Below, one piece after another: positions 27,083 to 37,339 of a DNA stretch of 64,000 bases (the first letter of the stretch is position 1; the number at the start of each line of letters is the position of its first letter). The notes below the pieces were generated by a model that saw only the letters and a list, made by a program, of their open reading frames with translations, made no database searches and was not told where the DNA came from. Source of the DNA: Rhodocyclaceae bacterium UBA2271. GTDB taxonomy: Bacteria > Pseudomonadota > Gammaproteobacteria > Burkholderiales > Rhodocyclaceae. The translations under genes and the position numbers were made by a program. The stretch spans positions 23,214 through 87,213 of the forward strand of contig DDXB01000046.1 of the NCBI GenBank assembly GCA_002347405.1, written 5' to 3'.

Positions 27083-28515
27083 TCTTTCACCTTCCAGTGG
27101 CCGCCCTTGTCCGGGCCGATACGCTCCAGTCGTCCGGATTCGCGCAGCTTTCGCACCGCGCGCTTAACGGCGCTTTCCGATTTCCCCAGCAACGCGGCCA
27201 TTTGCTCGAATGTCAGCCCAGGCTGCTGCTTCAGCAGTTCCAGGATTGCCACCGGTGTGCTCTGGGGCGTTTTCTGGGGCGTTTTCTGGGGCGTTTTCTG
27301 GAGCGTTTCCCCGTCATCTCCCTGGCGTTCCCCCGGCGTTTTCCCCGGCAATCCGAAGGTCACGATCACCGCCCCCTCGCGCGCGAATACCGTCGGCGGC
27401 TCGTGCCCGGCCTCTCGCATCAGGCGGGCAATTTTCAGCGTGCCGCGCCCCCAGGTCTCGATGATGCCGCGCCGATAAAAGGTACGGGCGATCATGGGGT
27501 TCCATGGCTTCGACTCATGTTCGCGGAAAAGAGCCTCCGGCGTCAGGCCGAAGTGCAGGTCGCCGATGGAAATGATTTCCAGCCGGTCGTCGTACAGCGC
27601 CACGCCCACCGAACCACCGCCGATGGCGTAGTCGCGATGCACGAAGGCATTGGCCAGCGCCTCGCGCAACGCCTCCACCGGCAGCAGGGGCGTGTCCTCG
27701 CGCTCCATCCGGCCGGGCACGATGCGCCCGGCGACAGGCAAGGATTCGATCAGGAAGCGCTCCGCCCGGCGCATCAGGGCAAAGGCGTTGCCATGGAACT
27801 GCCGGTTGTCGAGAAACTCGTCGCGGTTCACACCCTTGAATCGCGCCACCTTGAGCAGCAATTGCGGGAAGTCCGGCTGTTGCTCCTCGTCCTTGCAGAA
27901 CAGCACCACGGCCGCGCGCGACAGACGATTGCCGCCCACTAGCAGTCCCAGCCCGCGCAGGATTTCCATCGGCTCGCGCGTGCCGGGGTCGTCGATGCGG
28001 CCCCGGCGGATGGACTCCTCCAGCGTCAGCACCATTTCGCGGCTATCCAGTCGCGACACATCCCAGCCCTCGGCGGGCTGATTCTCCCACCGCTCGGTCG
28101 CGTGCATCTCCTCCAGCAACAGGCGCTGATACGTCTCGCGCGGCATCGTCCGCGTGGTGTTCAGCACCCGCTCATAAGCCACGCCGCGAAACGCCACCGG
28201 CGCCCGCGCAACCTGCGCCACGGTGAGCACCAATACCTCGCGCCCGGCCCCGATACCTACCCGTTCCACCAAGGGAAACAGGGGCGGCTCGAAACCCTGA
28301 AACTCCTGGGCCAGTTCCTCCAGCGTGTGGTCGGTAACGGTTTGACCGACCAGCTTCCCCGAGGGTGTCACGCCGAACAACAAGCGTCCGCCCTGGCCGT
28401 TGGCGAAGGCGCAGAGCGTGCGGCAGGCTCGATCCTTCTCGGCGGTGGATTTCTTGAATTCCAGCGTCTCAGACTCGCCAGACGCGGCCCAGGCTGCGAG
28501 CTGATCGGGGGTCAT
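27079..28515 (-). CDS. AlbA_2/Schlafen-type ATP-binding protein of the R-M operon
   Basis: A 478-residue protein with an N-terminal AlbA_2 (divergent AAA_4) domain (ESETLEFKKSTAEKDRACRTLCAFANGQGGRLLFGV, 15-50). A central HATPase-like region carries EALREALANAFVHRDYAIGGGS near residue 270, and a C-terminal winged helix (about 430-475) follows. Between the last two lies a low-complexity stretch of four QKTP/QSTP units encoded by a 12-bp tandem repeat. Such proteins are common accessories of type I R-M loci. It overlaps hsdR and the DUF1829 gene by 4 bp each. Confidence 0.85.
27263..27310. repeat. 12-bp tandem repeat (4 units) in the AlbA-domain gene
   Basis: Three exact TGGGGCGTTTTC units and one TGGAGCGTTTCC unit, encoding TPQK repeats. 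Unit number can change without shifting the frame. Confidence 0.95.
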
Positions 28516-29285
28516 GCCGCCAGCGCCTCCCTAGCCTGTTCTCGCTGCGACCACAGCACGGGCTCCAGGTCATAGTTCCTCATTGCGTCGATCACGGAAT
28601 GTGAGACCGTCGTCGTGCTGTCATTGAGGAAGGCATGAAGACGCGACTCGGGCGCTCGCGTCTCGCGCGTATCCAACCACTTGAACACCAGCGCCTCCGC
28701 CGTGTCCTTCTTCGGATTACTGACCGCCTGGACGATGCGCTCGGGCTGCTGGCGCGACTTCGGAATGACGAAGTCGAACATGTGGTCGTAGCCACTCTTT
28801 CCCGTAATCTTGATCTTGGGCGTATAGCGAATATCGGCCAGATCCATCCACTGCATCACGTCTTCGTAGAACAGGCTGGCAACATAGGGCGAGGCCAGAT
28901 AAAACAGATCGTTTACGGCCAGCATGGCCTGAATCAGGTTGTGCTTTTTGAGCGAGAAATTCTCCGGCGTGGCATGGAGCAATAGGTGCTCACCATCTAC
29001 CTGCACGCCGAATCCGGCGAGCGTGGTCCTGAGGAGTTCCTGCCGCTTCGGGCTGTCCAGCGGGCAGCCCGAACTGATCAGATCACTGATGATGTAGCCG
29101 TCATCCGTGAGCAGATAGCCGTTGCCATCCTTGCGAATATAAAACTGAAGGTGATCGTTGTGCCGATCCAGGTGCGGCGTGGTCACTTCCACCCAGTCGA
29201 CGCCGGCCTGCTTGAGAACGGTCTTGTCCTTGAGCCACCGAGTGTAGTCGTCGAGTAGCTTCTGGACATCCTCGATCATGATCAT
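28512..29285 (-). CDS. DUF1828/DUF1829-domain protein
   Basis: A 257-residue protein. The N-terminal part (LTDDGYIISDLISSGCPLDSPKRQELL) matches the DUF1828 pattern and the C-terminal part (DHMFDFVIPKSRQQPERIVQAVSNPKKDTAEALVFKWLD) the DUF1829 pattern. The latter looks like a nuclease-superfamily remnant. The function is unknown; the pair with the next gene recurs in defence loci. It overlaps both neighbours by 4 bp, so the operon is tightly coupled. Confidence 0.75.
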   Translation of the reverse strand: MIMIEDVQKLLDDYTRWLKDKTVLKQAGVDWVEVTTPHLDRHNDHLQFYIRKDGNGYLLTDDGYIISDLISSGCPLDSPKRQELLRTTLAGFGVQVDGEHLLLHATPENFSLKKHNLIQAMLAVNDLFYLASPYVASLFYEDVMQWMDLADIRYTPKIKITGKSGYDHMFDFVIPKSRQQPERIVQAVSNPKKDTAEALVFKWLDTRETRAPESRLHAFLNDSTTTVSHSVIDAMRNYDLEPVLWSQREQAREALAA

Positions 29286-29725
29286 GTGAACAGCTCCCGC
29301 TCAATGGGCGGCTTGGTGACGATCTTGCAGAAGTCCATGAACATCGCCAGCAGTTGCCAGGGATCATCGACACCGCCGAACGTCTCAGGAATGATCATCG
29401 CCCACTTGTCACCGTAGCCTTCCCGATACAAATGCAAATGCGGGCAGGGAATTTCTTCGCCGTCAGGGTTTCGATGTGGCGAACCACCCAGATCAAGCCG
29501 TGCAAGGATTACCGCCTTGCGCGCCCGATTCTGGAAGGTGTTTTTCTCCAGCACGATACGGCCACGGGTGATGTCCAGGCTGAACTCCTCGCGCCGGTCC
29601 GCCGAATACAGGGGAATGCGAATTGCACCGCCTAGACCGGGGAAGAAGAACCTCTCCTCGCCCTGATAGTGCTTTTCCAATTCCAACAAGGCGGCTGCCT
29701 CGTGTTGCGTGAGAATCAAGCTCAT
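29282..29725 (-). CDS. Conserved hypothetical protein (DUF6978-like)
   Basis: A 147-residue protein (MSLILTQHEAAALLELEKHYQGEERFFFPG...) with PHRNPDGEEIPCPHLHLYREGYGDKWA, a Cys/His-rich centre. It resembles the DUF6978 partner usually found upstream of DUF1829 proteins; a profile search would be needed to confirm this. It starts at an ATG that overlaps the stop of the chimeric hsd fragment (ATGA). Confidence 0.6.
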   Translation of the reverse strand: MSLILTQHEAAALLELEKHYQGEERFFFPGLGGAIRIPLYSADRREEFSLDITRGRIVLEKNTFQNRARKAVILARLDLGGSPHRNPDGEEIPCPHLHLYREGYGDKWAMIIPETFGGVDDPWQLLAMFMDFCKIVTKPPIERELFT

Positions 29726-29940
29726 ACGGCCTCTCTCAAGAATTGGTCAGCGTTCACCACCCGCAACTCGCCGGGGATAGATGTCTCCGGCAAGACGTCG
29801 CGGCAGGTCAGGTCGCTGCACTCCGCGCCGGGCTCGCCCGCTGCGATGTCCGCCCCGTGCAATGGCGCGTGGGCGCCGGCTTCGAACCAAGCAAGGGCAG
29901 TGTTTTCAACGATGGATTCAGTGAAATTGCGCGGACACAT
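29722..29940 (-). pseudogene. Chimeric hsdR-5'/hsdS-3' fragment
   Basis: The 72-residue frame begins FTESIVENTALAWFEAGAHAPLHGADIAAG. It parallels residues 4-48 of the HsdR in this operon (FTESVVEDAALAWLEALGYSVLHGPDIAAG) with many substitutions. It then switches to IPGELRVVNADQFLREAV, the usual C-terminal tail of HsdS proteins. It is a recombination scar between RT and DUF6978 genes. The frame is open and coupled to the next gene, so it may still be translated to permit downstream coupling. Confidence 0.7.
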
Positions 29941-29949
29941 TCTGTTCTT

Positions 29950-31494
29950 TCAGTAGCCTCCACCACCACCGCCATAGACCACCAGTTTCTTTGGCAAATA
30001 GCCATCGATCTGTTTGTCGTTGATAAAAGTAACTCCAGCATCAACCAAGAATTTGGCGGACGGCTCTTCGTGAACCTTGGCGATGCGCACCTTGTCGGCA
30101 AACCAGCCCCGACGATATGCCTCATAGGCAAATAGCCAGTGTTCTTGCTTAAAGCACTCCTCGACGATCCACGATTCCCAAACAGGAGACTCGAAATCCG
30201 CTGCGAAAACACTACGATCTTTCGCTACCATCGTCGCGACAGCTACGAAGGCATCATCCATCCCCGCGATTACCTGTTGAGCATTACTCGATAACTTTAG
30301 GCTGAGTTGCAGCGACGCCCAAATACACCACAGTATTTCGCTACCGTGACCAACGGGTGCGCTGGTAATTATCAGCGCCTCGAGAGCTGATTGGGCGACA
30401 GTGGCATCGGGCACACGAGACGCGCGATGCTTATGCAATAGCAACACGTCGATCACGAATCTCAGACATCCCGGGTCAAGCGCTATACATTGCCATAACA
30501 GAGCCTGAGCAATGGGCCAACATTTCTCTGTGGCCGTTACGCTTTGAAGCGCGGCGATTGCATATCGAAGGACACCTGCCGACGAATGTTCCTTCGCGAG
30601 AACAAAAGCATGATTAAAGTAATCGATCCACTGGGAGGTGTTTCCAGCACTCAAATGCGGGATGTACCGCCGCAGTTCCGTGACGTATTTGGACTCAAGT
30701 ACTTCCGGAAGTTCAAGAATCCTTGTTTTGTTGCCATTCAGTTGCAGCTCGTATTCGTAAAGCATCGATTCCAGGCGCGCAAGTGCAGCCTCTGCATCTG
30801 CCAATCTTTGGAAGCTGAACTCCATGTCATCGATAAATCTCACGCCACCTAGAATCTGGCACTCATCCTTAAGGCGCTTATCGATAGGGGCGAGCAACAG
30901 TTCAGCAATGCCCAAAGAAGTGTCTGGTCCAATTGCAATCCCCTTTGTCTGGCCGAATTGGCAGGCTTGTAGTTCTCTATCCAATACGTTTCCTGCAAGG
31001 CTCATGTCGTTGAACGCGGCCTTTGCCGCTTTCTTTGTGTGTAGTGCCCACGGAATCGTATGTGTGTAGATCGAAGGATAGAACTGCGAAATATCTGCAC
31101 GCAGCAGATAACGCGCGCCAATTCGTGCATGGGCTCTCGCTGTAGCTCGATCAGATGATTCGCTAGAGATGCCCCGTGGCCCCCTTGCCGTTGCCTTTGG
31201 CAAGGTATGCGAATATGGGGACTTCTTCCACTCCGCCACGAGCGCGGCACTGTTCTTGTCAAAAGCGGTTGCGAGTCGATAGAAGTTGATCGGATTTGGC
31301 ACGGTCAGTCGGCGCCTCAAGCCGCCGACCCGAGCGAGGTTGTGATGTATCGACTGTGTCCAATCGGCCTTTTCGTTCGTCATGCTCGCAGGCATGCCTG
31401 TAGTGATCTTGCCGAGCGCTGCGAACGGTTCCGATCCGAAGAGCGGTGGAAGCTCGCGAGGCAAATACCCATACGCAAGTAGCGCCTTAAGCAT
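29950..31494 (-). CDS. Reverse transcriptase (Abi/DRT-like unknown group) embedded in the R-M operon
   Basis: A 514-residue RNA-directed DNA polymerase. The start MLKALLAYGYLPRELPPLF overlaps the hsdS stop by 8 bp. RT motif A is LRADISQFYPSIYTH (near residue 155). The catalytic centre is VRFIDDMEFSF (near 220), with FIDD in place of YADD but both aspartates kept. A GIAIGPDTSLGIAELLL segment precedes it. The C-terminal half of about 250 residues matches no domain I know and ends in a glycine stretch. The N-terminal (F/L)P(K/R)ELPP motif is typical of defence RTs rather than retrons or group II introns. No msr/msd-like RNA or intron domain is evident nearby. Confidence 0.8.
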   Translation of the reverse strand: MLKALLAYGYLPRELPPLFGSEPFAALGKITTGMPASMTNEKADWTQSIHHNLARVGGLRRRLTVPNPINFYRLATAFDKNSAALVAEWKKSPYSHTLPKATARGPRGISSESSDRATARAHARIGARYLLRADISQFYPSIYTHTIPWALHTKKAAKAAFNDMSLAGNVLDRELQACQFGQTKGIAIGPDTSLGIAELLLAPIDKRLKDECQILGGVRFIDDMEFSFQRLADAEAALARLESMLYEYELQLNGNKTRILELPEVLESKYVTELRRYIPHLSAGNTSQWIDYFNHAFVLAKEHSSAGVLRYAIAALQSVTATEKCWPIAQALLWQCIALDPGCLRFVIDVLLLHKHRASRVPDATVAQSALEALIITSAPVGHGSEILWCIWASLQLSLKLSSNAQQVIAGMDDAFVAVATMVAKDRSVFAADFESPVWESWIVEECFKQEHWLFAYEAYRRGWFADKVRIAKVHEEPSAKFLVDAGVTFINDKQIDGYLPKKLVVYGGGGGGY

Positions 31495-32744
31495 GTGCAG
31501 CCTCTGAGGCTGTGACGCGCAACTCGCCGGAGATGAGCTTGGGCAGCAGCGTGTCGCGCAGGGCGGCAAGAGTACGGGATTCTTCGTTGGTCTCGTTTAC
31601 GCGCGAAGCAATCGCACTTGCATACGAGTCAAATCTTTCCAAGAGCGGTCGAGGAGGCAGGACTTGCGTGCTCATGTACGCCATGTTGCGATTTAACCCT
31701 GGTACCGCCGAATCTGCGCCAAGTGATTCGAGGTCGTGAATTGTTAGCGCATGGAGAAGAAAATGGAGGCTATGGCAATTCACGGCTGGTACAACATAAA
31801 ACGTCGTATCGATAGCGAAGAAGTCAGTCGGCGCCCAGGTCACCACGCCAGGGTTTCCTTTCCTTCCAACTACGATCCCAGGACCAGCGACCAACGGCTC
31901 GTCGTGCCAGCCAACCTGACCATTTGAGCCGTAGACGGGCACGGCACCGTCCTTCCGGTCTTCCGCTTTGAGCGCCTTACCGTAGGCCAACTCCATTAAG
32001 TCACCGAGCTTCCTTACCTTCCACCCCTTCGGAATCTCCCCCAGCTCCGAGTCCTCGAAGGAATCCGGGAACAGGTCGGCGAGGGACTTGGGCAGGCCGG
32101 GGTCGCGGCCCTCGGCTTTGGCGCGGACGGGATCGAAGTCCACGAACCACGACTTGAAGAGCGCCCGCGCCATCGATTCCAGCGTCTCGTTCACCCGCCG
32201 GTTCAACTCAATCTTGTCGTCCAGGGTGCCAAGGATATGGGCGATGGCGCGTTGTTCGTCAAGCGGTGGAAGATCTATCGGAAAGCTCTTGAGATACGCG
32301 ACATTAGTCTTGGGAACACCGGTAATCGAGGCATCGCGAGCGATCTTCTCGCGGCTCAATGGCGACGAAGCAACGTAGTAGACAAACAATGGATCAGCGA
32401 TCTTCGGATTAACCGAAAGCTTCATTTGATTGGACGACAGCAAATACCGCTCAAAACGTCCGCTACTCGGTATGAAACCCGTCTGCCCGATAGTGCCCTT
32501 CTTTGTAAAGACGATGTCACCGGGCCGACAAATACTTCGCTCCAAACGACTGGCTGTTGTGTCGGAAACATAGACGAACTCATGGTCCCTGAATCGCACT
32601 TTACCCAGCGATAGGTTACTTCCGCGCACAACCGGTATTCCTGATTGCGTGTAATCAGAGCCCGGAAGATTCGAGCCGAACGGCCCGTCGACTAAGCCAT
32701 ATTGACCATCGGCGATCGCACCGAGTGTGGTCTTGGACCACGAG

Positions 32745-32761
<17 letters not shown>
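31487..32761 (-). CDS. hsdS: Type I restriction specificity subunit HsdS
   Basis: A 424-residue protein with two target-recognition domains and conserved repeats: LPPLDEQRAIAHILGTLDDKIELNRRVNETLE near residue 165 and the matching C-terminal region near 395, ending LRDTLLPKLISGELRV. It determines the DNA target of the HsdM/HsdR complex. It overlaps hsdM by 17 bp upstream and the RT gene downstream, so the RT is translationally coupled to the specificity subunit. Confidence 0.93.
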
Positions 32762-34355
<1,594 letters not shown>

Positions 34356-34625
34356 GGAATCTCTTGTCGCGTCAGACAGACGCTTGGTGAAAAGGAGGGT
34401 GTCGAAATATAGGGCGCTAGCATACACGCGGGGTGCCGGTGCCGCTGCTAACGGAACACTTATTTAGTGGTAGCAAGGGGCCGACTGTGGAAACTCAGCC
34501 ATTGCAGGAAGCAGACGCTCGTGAGTGATTGCTTTCGGCAAAGGCTACTGACGGCTCAGGCCGAAAACCAGACGAAATCGCGAGCCCGCCCGAACGCCTC
34601 ATTGGGATCATGGCCGCCCGCCAAT

Positions 34626-34649
34626 GAAAGTCGGCGCTGGCGGGACGGC
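34626..34649. repeat. Dispersed repeat, family 1 (left duplicate)
   Basis: GAAAGTCGGCGCTGGCGGGA followed by CGGC, 5 bp upstream of the NifA-type site. Confidence 0.88.
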
Positions 34650-34654
34650 GTTTG

Positions 34655-34670
34655 TGTAGCGAATCCGACA
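34655..34670. promoter_or_regulatory. NifA-type site (left duplicate)
   Basis: TGTAGCGAATCCGACA (TGT-N10-ACA); a -24/-12-like GG-N10-GC follows at 34711-34724. Confidence 0.6.
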
Positions 34671-34755
34671 AGCCGATCCGCTCCCCTTGATTTAATGCGG
34701 GTTTTCGCCGGGCGCGGGTCTTGCATGGTATCTCCGAACCCAACCGGAGACGCCA

Positions 34756-35061
34756 ATGATTTCTTCAGAATTGCATGAGCAACTGCTGGCCGGGCTGCGC
34801 GACGGCAGCGTGGTGCCTTATCTCGGCCCCGGCGTGCTGGCCGTCGTGCGCCATACCGCCACCGGCGCGCCGCTGCCGGCGACTAGCGATGAGTTGATCA
34901 TCGCCATGAACGGCGGCAAGCCGATGTCACCCAAGCTGATGTACGAGTTTCCGCGCGCGGCGATGAATGTCGAACTCAAGCGCGGGCGGAGTGCGGTGAC
35001 GAAGTTTCTCGACGCCACTTACGGTGCGACGCATTGGACGCGCAGCGCGGTGCATGACTAA
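34756..35061 (+). pseudogene. Truncated duplicate of the SIR2-like gene
   Basis: The first 100 codons of the SIR2-like protein (opening MISSELHEQLLAGLRDGSVV) are nearly identical to the full copy at 36494. After HD the frame meets TAA, formed where a palindromic element begins. The SIR2-like protein is 281 residues when complete, so this copy keeps about a third. Confidence 0.9.
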
Positions 35062-35063
35062 AA

Positions 35064-35130
35064 GTAAAAAGGGCCAGGCTCGATTGAATTTAAAAGGTGT
35101 CGATTTAATTCGACCCTGGCCCCTTTCCCG
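35064..35130. repeat. Palindromic element (family 3), copy 1
   Basis: AAAAAGGGCCAGGCTCGA on the left pairs with TCGACCCTGGCCCCTTT on the right around an A/T-rich centre. A related copy is at 63922-63981. It truncates the SIR2 duplicate and supplies the last codons of the convergent GNAT toxin. Confidence 0.85.
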
Positions 35131-35650
35131 CTTTTCCCGCTGGCCCCTTTCCCGACTCTGCGACTCTTGCCGACAGGAACAACAGCAGCGGGTTATCCGG
35201 CGCTGCCTCAAAGCCGAAGTTCCGGTAGTACCCTGCCGCCTGCTCATCCAGCGCATCGACGAACAAACCAATCCCGCCTGCCTCGGCGTAGATGCGCTGC
35301 GCCCGTGTCAGGGCATCGACCAGCAGCAGTTCGCCCAGCCCCTTGCCCTGATACTGCCTATCGACAGCCAACCGGCCCAAACGCACGCCGGGGATGCGAC
35401 GCGGCAGCTTCTTGCGCCAGGCTTCTGGCAGATGCCGGTTCTCGAGTTCTGCCAGCGTCAGCGCGTAATAGCCGCAGATGCGGGTTGGCGCTTCCTCGCC
35501 CGCTTTTGCACTAAGGGCGACGAAGGTCTTCGACAGCCCCTTGTCCTGATGCTGACGGGCAACCTGCCACAGCCAATCATTCAGTTCCTGGCGGCCGCAG
35601 TCGAATCCCTGCCGGTCATGATCCCCAGCTAAAGCTCGTACCTGCATCAT
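35105..35650 (-). CDS. GNAT toxin (TacT-like)
   Basis: A 181-residue GNAT acetyltransferase of the class paired with DUF1778 antitoxins; these acetylate aminoacyl-tRNA. Motifs are LGRLAVDRQYQGKGLGELLL (acetyl-CoA loop, near residue 95) and YYRNFGFEAAPDNP near the C-terminus. It overlaps the antitoxin gene by 35 bp. The final residues (GKGPAGKAGKGPGSN) are translated out of the adjacent palindromic element, so the native C-terminus has been changed. Confidence 0.85.
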   Translation of the reverse strand: MMQVRALAGDHDRQGFDCGRQELNDWLWQVARQHQDKGLSKTFVALSAKAGEEAPTRICGYYALTLAELENRHLPEAWRKKLPRRIPGVRLGRLAVDRQYQGKGLGELLLVDALTRAQRIYAEAGGIGLFVDALDEQAAGYYRNFGFEAAPDNPLLLFLSARVAESGKGPAGKAGKGPGSN

Positions 35651-35927
35651 CTCGCTTGGCCTTCTGGTAACGCTTCAGGGCGGCCTTCAGCTTGGCATTC
35701 GGCTTGGGCGGGTTTTCCATCAGGTCGAGCAACCAGTTCCAGTCGCGCGGCGACAGGCGAATCACCTCCTCACGCTCGATGACAGTCTGCGCCTCCTTCA
35801 ATGCGGCCTGGACCAGAAACTGATTGACCGTGGCGCCAGTTAGCTCGGCGGCACGGCACAGCGTCTCGTAGACCTCATGTGGAACTCGGGCGCCGATACG
35901 ATCTTGCTTGGCAATGGCATTACCCAT
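35616..35927 (-). CDS. DUF1778 antitoxin (TacA-like)
   Basis: A 103-residue ribbon-helix-helix antitoxin (RIGARVPHEVYETLCRAAELTGATVNQFLVQAALKEAQTVI). The flexible C-terminal part (IRLSPRDWNWLLDLMENPPKPNAKLKAAL) is the toxin-neutralising region in the family. It lies directly upstream of and overlaps the GNAT toxin. Confidence 0.88.
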   Translation of the reverse strand: MGNAIAKQDRIGARVPHEVYETLCRAAELTGATVNQFLVQAALKEAQTVIEREEVIRLSPRDWNWLLDLMENPPKPNAKLKAALKRYQKAKRDDAGTSFSWGS

Positions 35928-36363
35928 TTTTCACCTCCAACACTTGCTTGAGTGCTCAGTGTATCACTGTCGCCATTATGGCGCCAACCTATCGGATGAC
36001 GGAAATATAGTTTGGCTACCTGATTGCTGTTCTTTGTCCAGAACCCCATACCCGACGACTGGGAAAAGCAGCGTCGTGTGATTGTTGCTCTGGCCCGTTG
36101 ATCGTGAAAGTGCGTTTCGAATCCCGGCCACTATGCGATTTGTGGTGCAAACCAAGGGCCGGAAACCATATCGAAGGTCCTGAGTGGCCTAGGTGCCGCC
36201 GGGCGGAAAGAAATGATGAATGGCAGGTGTGTGATCGGAAAGCTGCCCCAGCCAATGAAAAAATCATCTGGCCGTTGAGGGCACGATCCTGTCCTCGGCC
36301 GAAAACCAGACGAAATCGCAAGCCCGCCCGAACGCCTCATTGGGAGCATGGCCGCCCGCCAAT

Positions 36364-36387
36364 GAAAGTCGGCGCTGGCGGGACGGC
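36364..36387. repeat. Dispersed repeat, family 1 (right duplicate)
   Basis: GAAAGTCGGCGCTGGCGGGA followed by CGGC. Confidence 0.88.
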
Positions 36388-36392
36388 GTTTG

Positions 36393-36408
36393 TGTAGCGA
36401 ATCCGACA
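36393..36408. promoter_or_regulatory. NifA-type upstream activator site of the SIR2-like gene
   Basis: TGTAGCGAATCCGACA, an exact TGT-N10-ACA match similar to the nifH site (TGTAGC--TCCGACA); 40 bp before the -24/-12 element. Confidence 0.65.
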
Positions 36409-36447
36409 AGCCGATCGCCTCCCCTTGATTTAATGCGGGTTTTCGCC

Positions 36448-36463
36448 GGGCGCGGGTCTTGCA
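36448..36463 (+). promoter_or_regulatory. Candidate sigma-54 promoter of the SIR2-like gene
   Basis: GGGCGCGGGTCTTGCA: GG-N10-GC with a good TTGC -12 box but a weaker -24 box (GGGCGC against TGGCAC), 31 bp before the ATG. Confidence 0.55.
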
Positions 36464-36493
36464 TGGTATCTCCGAACCCAACCGGAGACTCCA

Positions 36494-37339
36494 ATGATTT
36501 CTTCAGAATTGCATGAGCAACTGCTGGCCGGGCTGCGCGACGGCAGCGTGGTGCCTTATCTCGGCCCCGGCGTGCTGGCTGACGTGCGCCATACCGCCAC
36601 CGGCGCGCCGCTGCCGGCGACCAGCGATGAGTTGATCATCGCCATGAACGGCGGCCGGCCGATGTCACCCAAGCTGATGTACGAGTTTCCGCGCGCGGCG
36701 ATGAATGTCGAACTCAAGCGCGGGCGGAGTGCGGTGACGAAGTTCCTCGACGCCACTTACGGTGCGACGCATTGGACGCGCAGCGCCGTGCATGACTGGA
36801 TCGCGGTCCTGCGGCCGCACTACGTGGTCGACATCAACCGCGACACGCAACTGCTCGACTCGTATGCCGGCGTGCCGCACCTGCTGGTGCTCGGCTGTGC
36901 GCGCCTCGGCGGCAGCGACTACCGCTTCAAGCTGTTCATGCACGATGGCAAGGATTACACGGCCATCCTGCCCGAGCAGGCACCCGTGGGGATGCCGATC
37001 CTCTTCAAGCCGATGGGCGCGCCGCGGCCGCAGTCGAGCTACATTGCCTCCGACGCCGACTATGTCGATTACATCACCGAGCTGATGGGCGGCTTCGCCG
37101 TGCCCTCCTTCATCAAGCAGATGCGCGGCGACAAGCGCTACCTGTTCCTCGGCATGCGCTTCAACCGCGACAGCGAGCGCATGGTGATGTCGGACATCAT
37201 CTACGGTGCCGCACGGCCGGCCGGCTGGGTATTCATCGCAACGCCGACCGACAAGGAACAGCGCTACCTGAAGAAGATGGGCATCGCGATCATCAATGCC
37301 GATTGCCACGAATTTCTGGCGGCAGCTCAGCCGGCCTGA
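36494..37339 (+). CDS. SIR2-like NAD-binding protein, putative nitrogen-fixation accessory
   Basis: A 281-residue cytoplasmic protein of the SIR2_2-like family. VVPYLGPGVL near residue 17 is the Rossmann-type nucleotide-binding start, and DWIAVLRPHYVVDINRDTQLLDSYAG near 100 and RYLFLGMRFNRDSERM near 215 follow the SIR2 pattern. No classical four-Cys zinc site is seen. It converges with draG, overlapping its 3' end by 13 bp, and has a NifA-type site and a -24/-12 element. Homologues beside draT/draG or nif genes are known to me only as uncharacterised proteins. A role in NAD-dependent control of nitrogenase is inference. Confidence 0.75.
   Translation: MISSELHEQLLAGLRDGSVVPYLGPGVLADVRHTATGAPLPATSDELIIAMNGGRPMSPKLMYEFPRAAMNVELKRGRSAVTKFLDATYGATHWTRSAVHDWIAVLRPHYVVDINRDTQLLDSYAGVPHLLVLGCARLGGSDYRFKLFMHDGKDYTAILPEQAPVGMPILFKPMGAPRPQSSYIASDADYVDYITELMGGFAVPSFIKQMRGDKRYLFLGMRFNRDSERMVMSDIIYGAARPAGWVFIATPTDKEQRYLKKMGIAIINADCHEFLAAAQPA

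Larger units (their letters stand above)
34356..34755. other. hsdM leader and left copy of the duplicated SIR2 promoter region
   Basis: No gene is seen. The stretch holds the presumed hsd promoter, then from about 34559 the left arm of a 500-bp direct repeat that includes a family-1 repeat, a NifA-type site and a -24/-12 element. Confidence 0.6.
34559..35059 (+). repeat. 500-bp direct repeat, left copy
   Basis: About 98% identical by eye to 36298-36797. It contains the promoter region and the first 100 codons of the SIR2-like gene. Confidence 0.9.
35928..36493. other. Non-coding stretch upstream of the intact SIR2-like gene
   Basis: I see no gene between 35928 and about 36297. From 36298 on it is the right copy of the direct repeat with family-1 repeat, NifA-type site and -24/-12 element. 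Confidence 0.6.
36298..36797 (+). repeat. 500-bp direct repeat, right copy
   Basis: Counterpart of 34559-35059. It starts in GGCCGAAAACCAGACGAAAT and ends at CATGACT inside the SIR2-like gene. Confidence 0.9.

Noticed and set aside
29950..31494. RT as part of a retron or group II intron
   Set aside because: No msr/msd-like inverted repeat upstream, no intron maturase or endonuclease domain, and the gene is coupled to hsdS.
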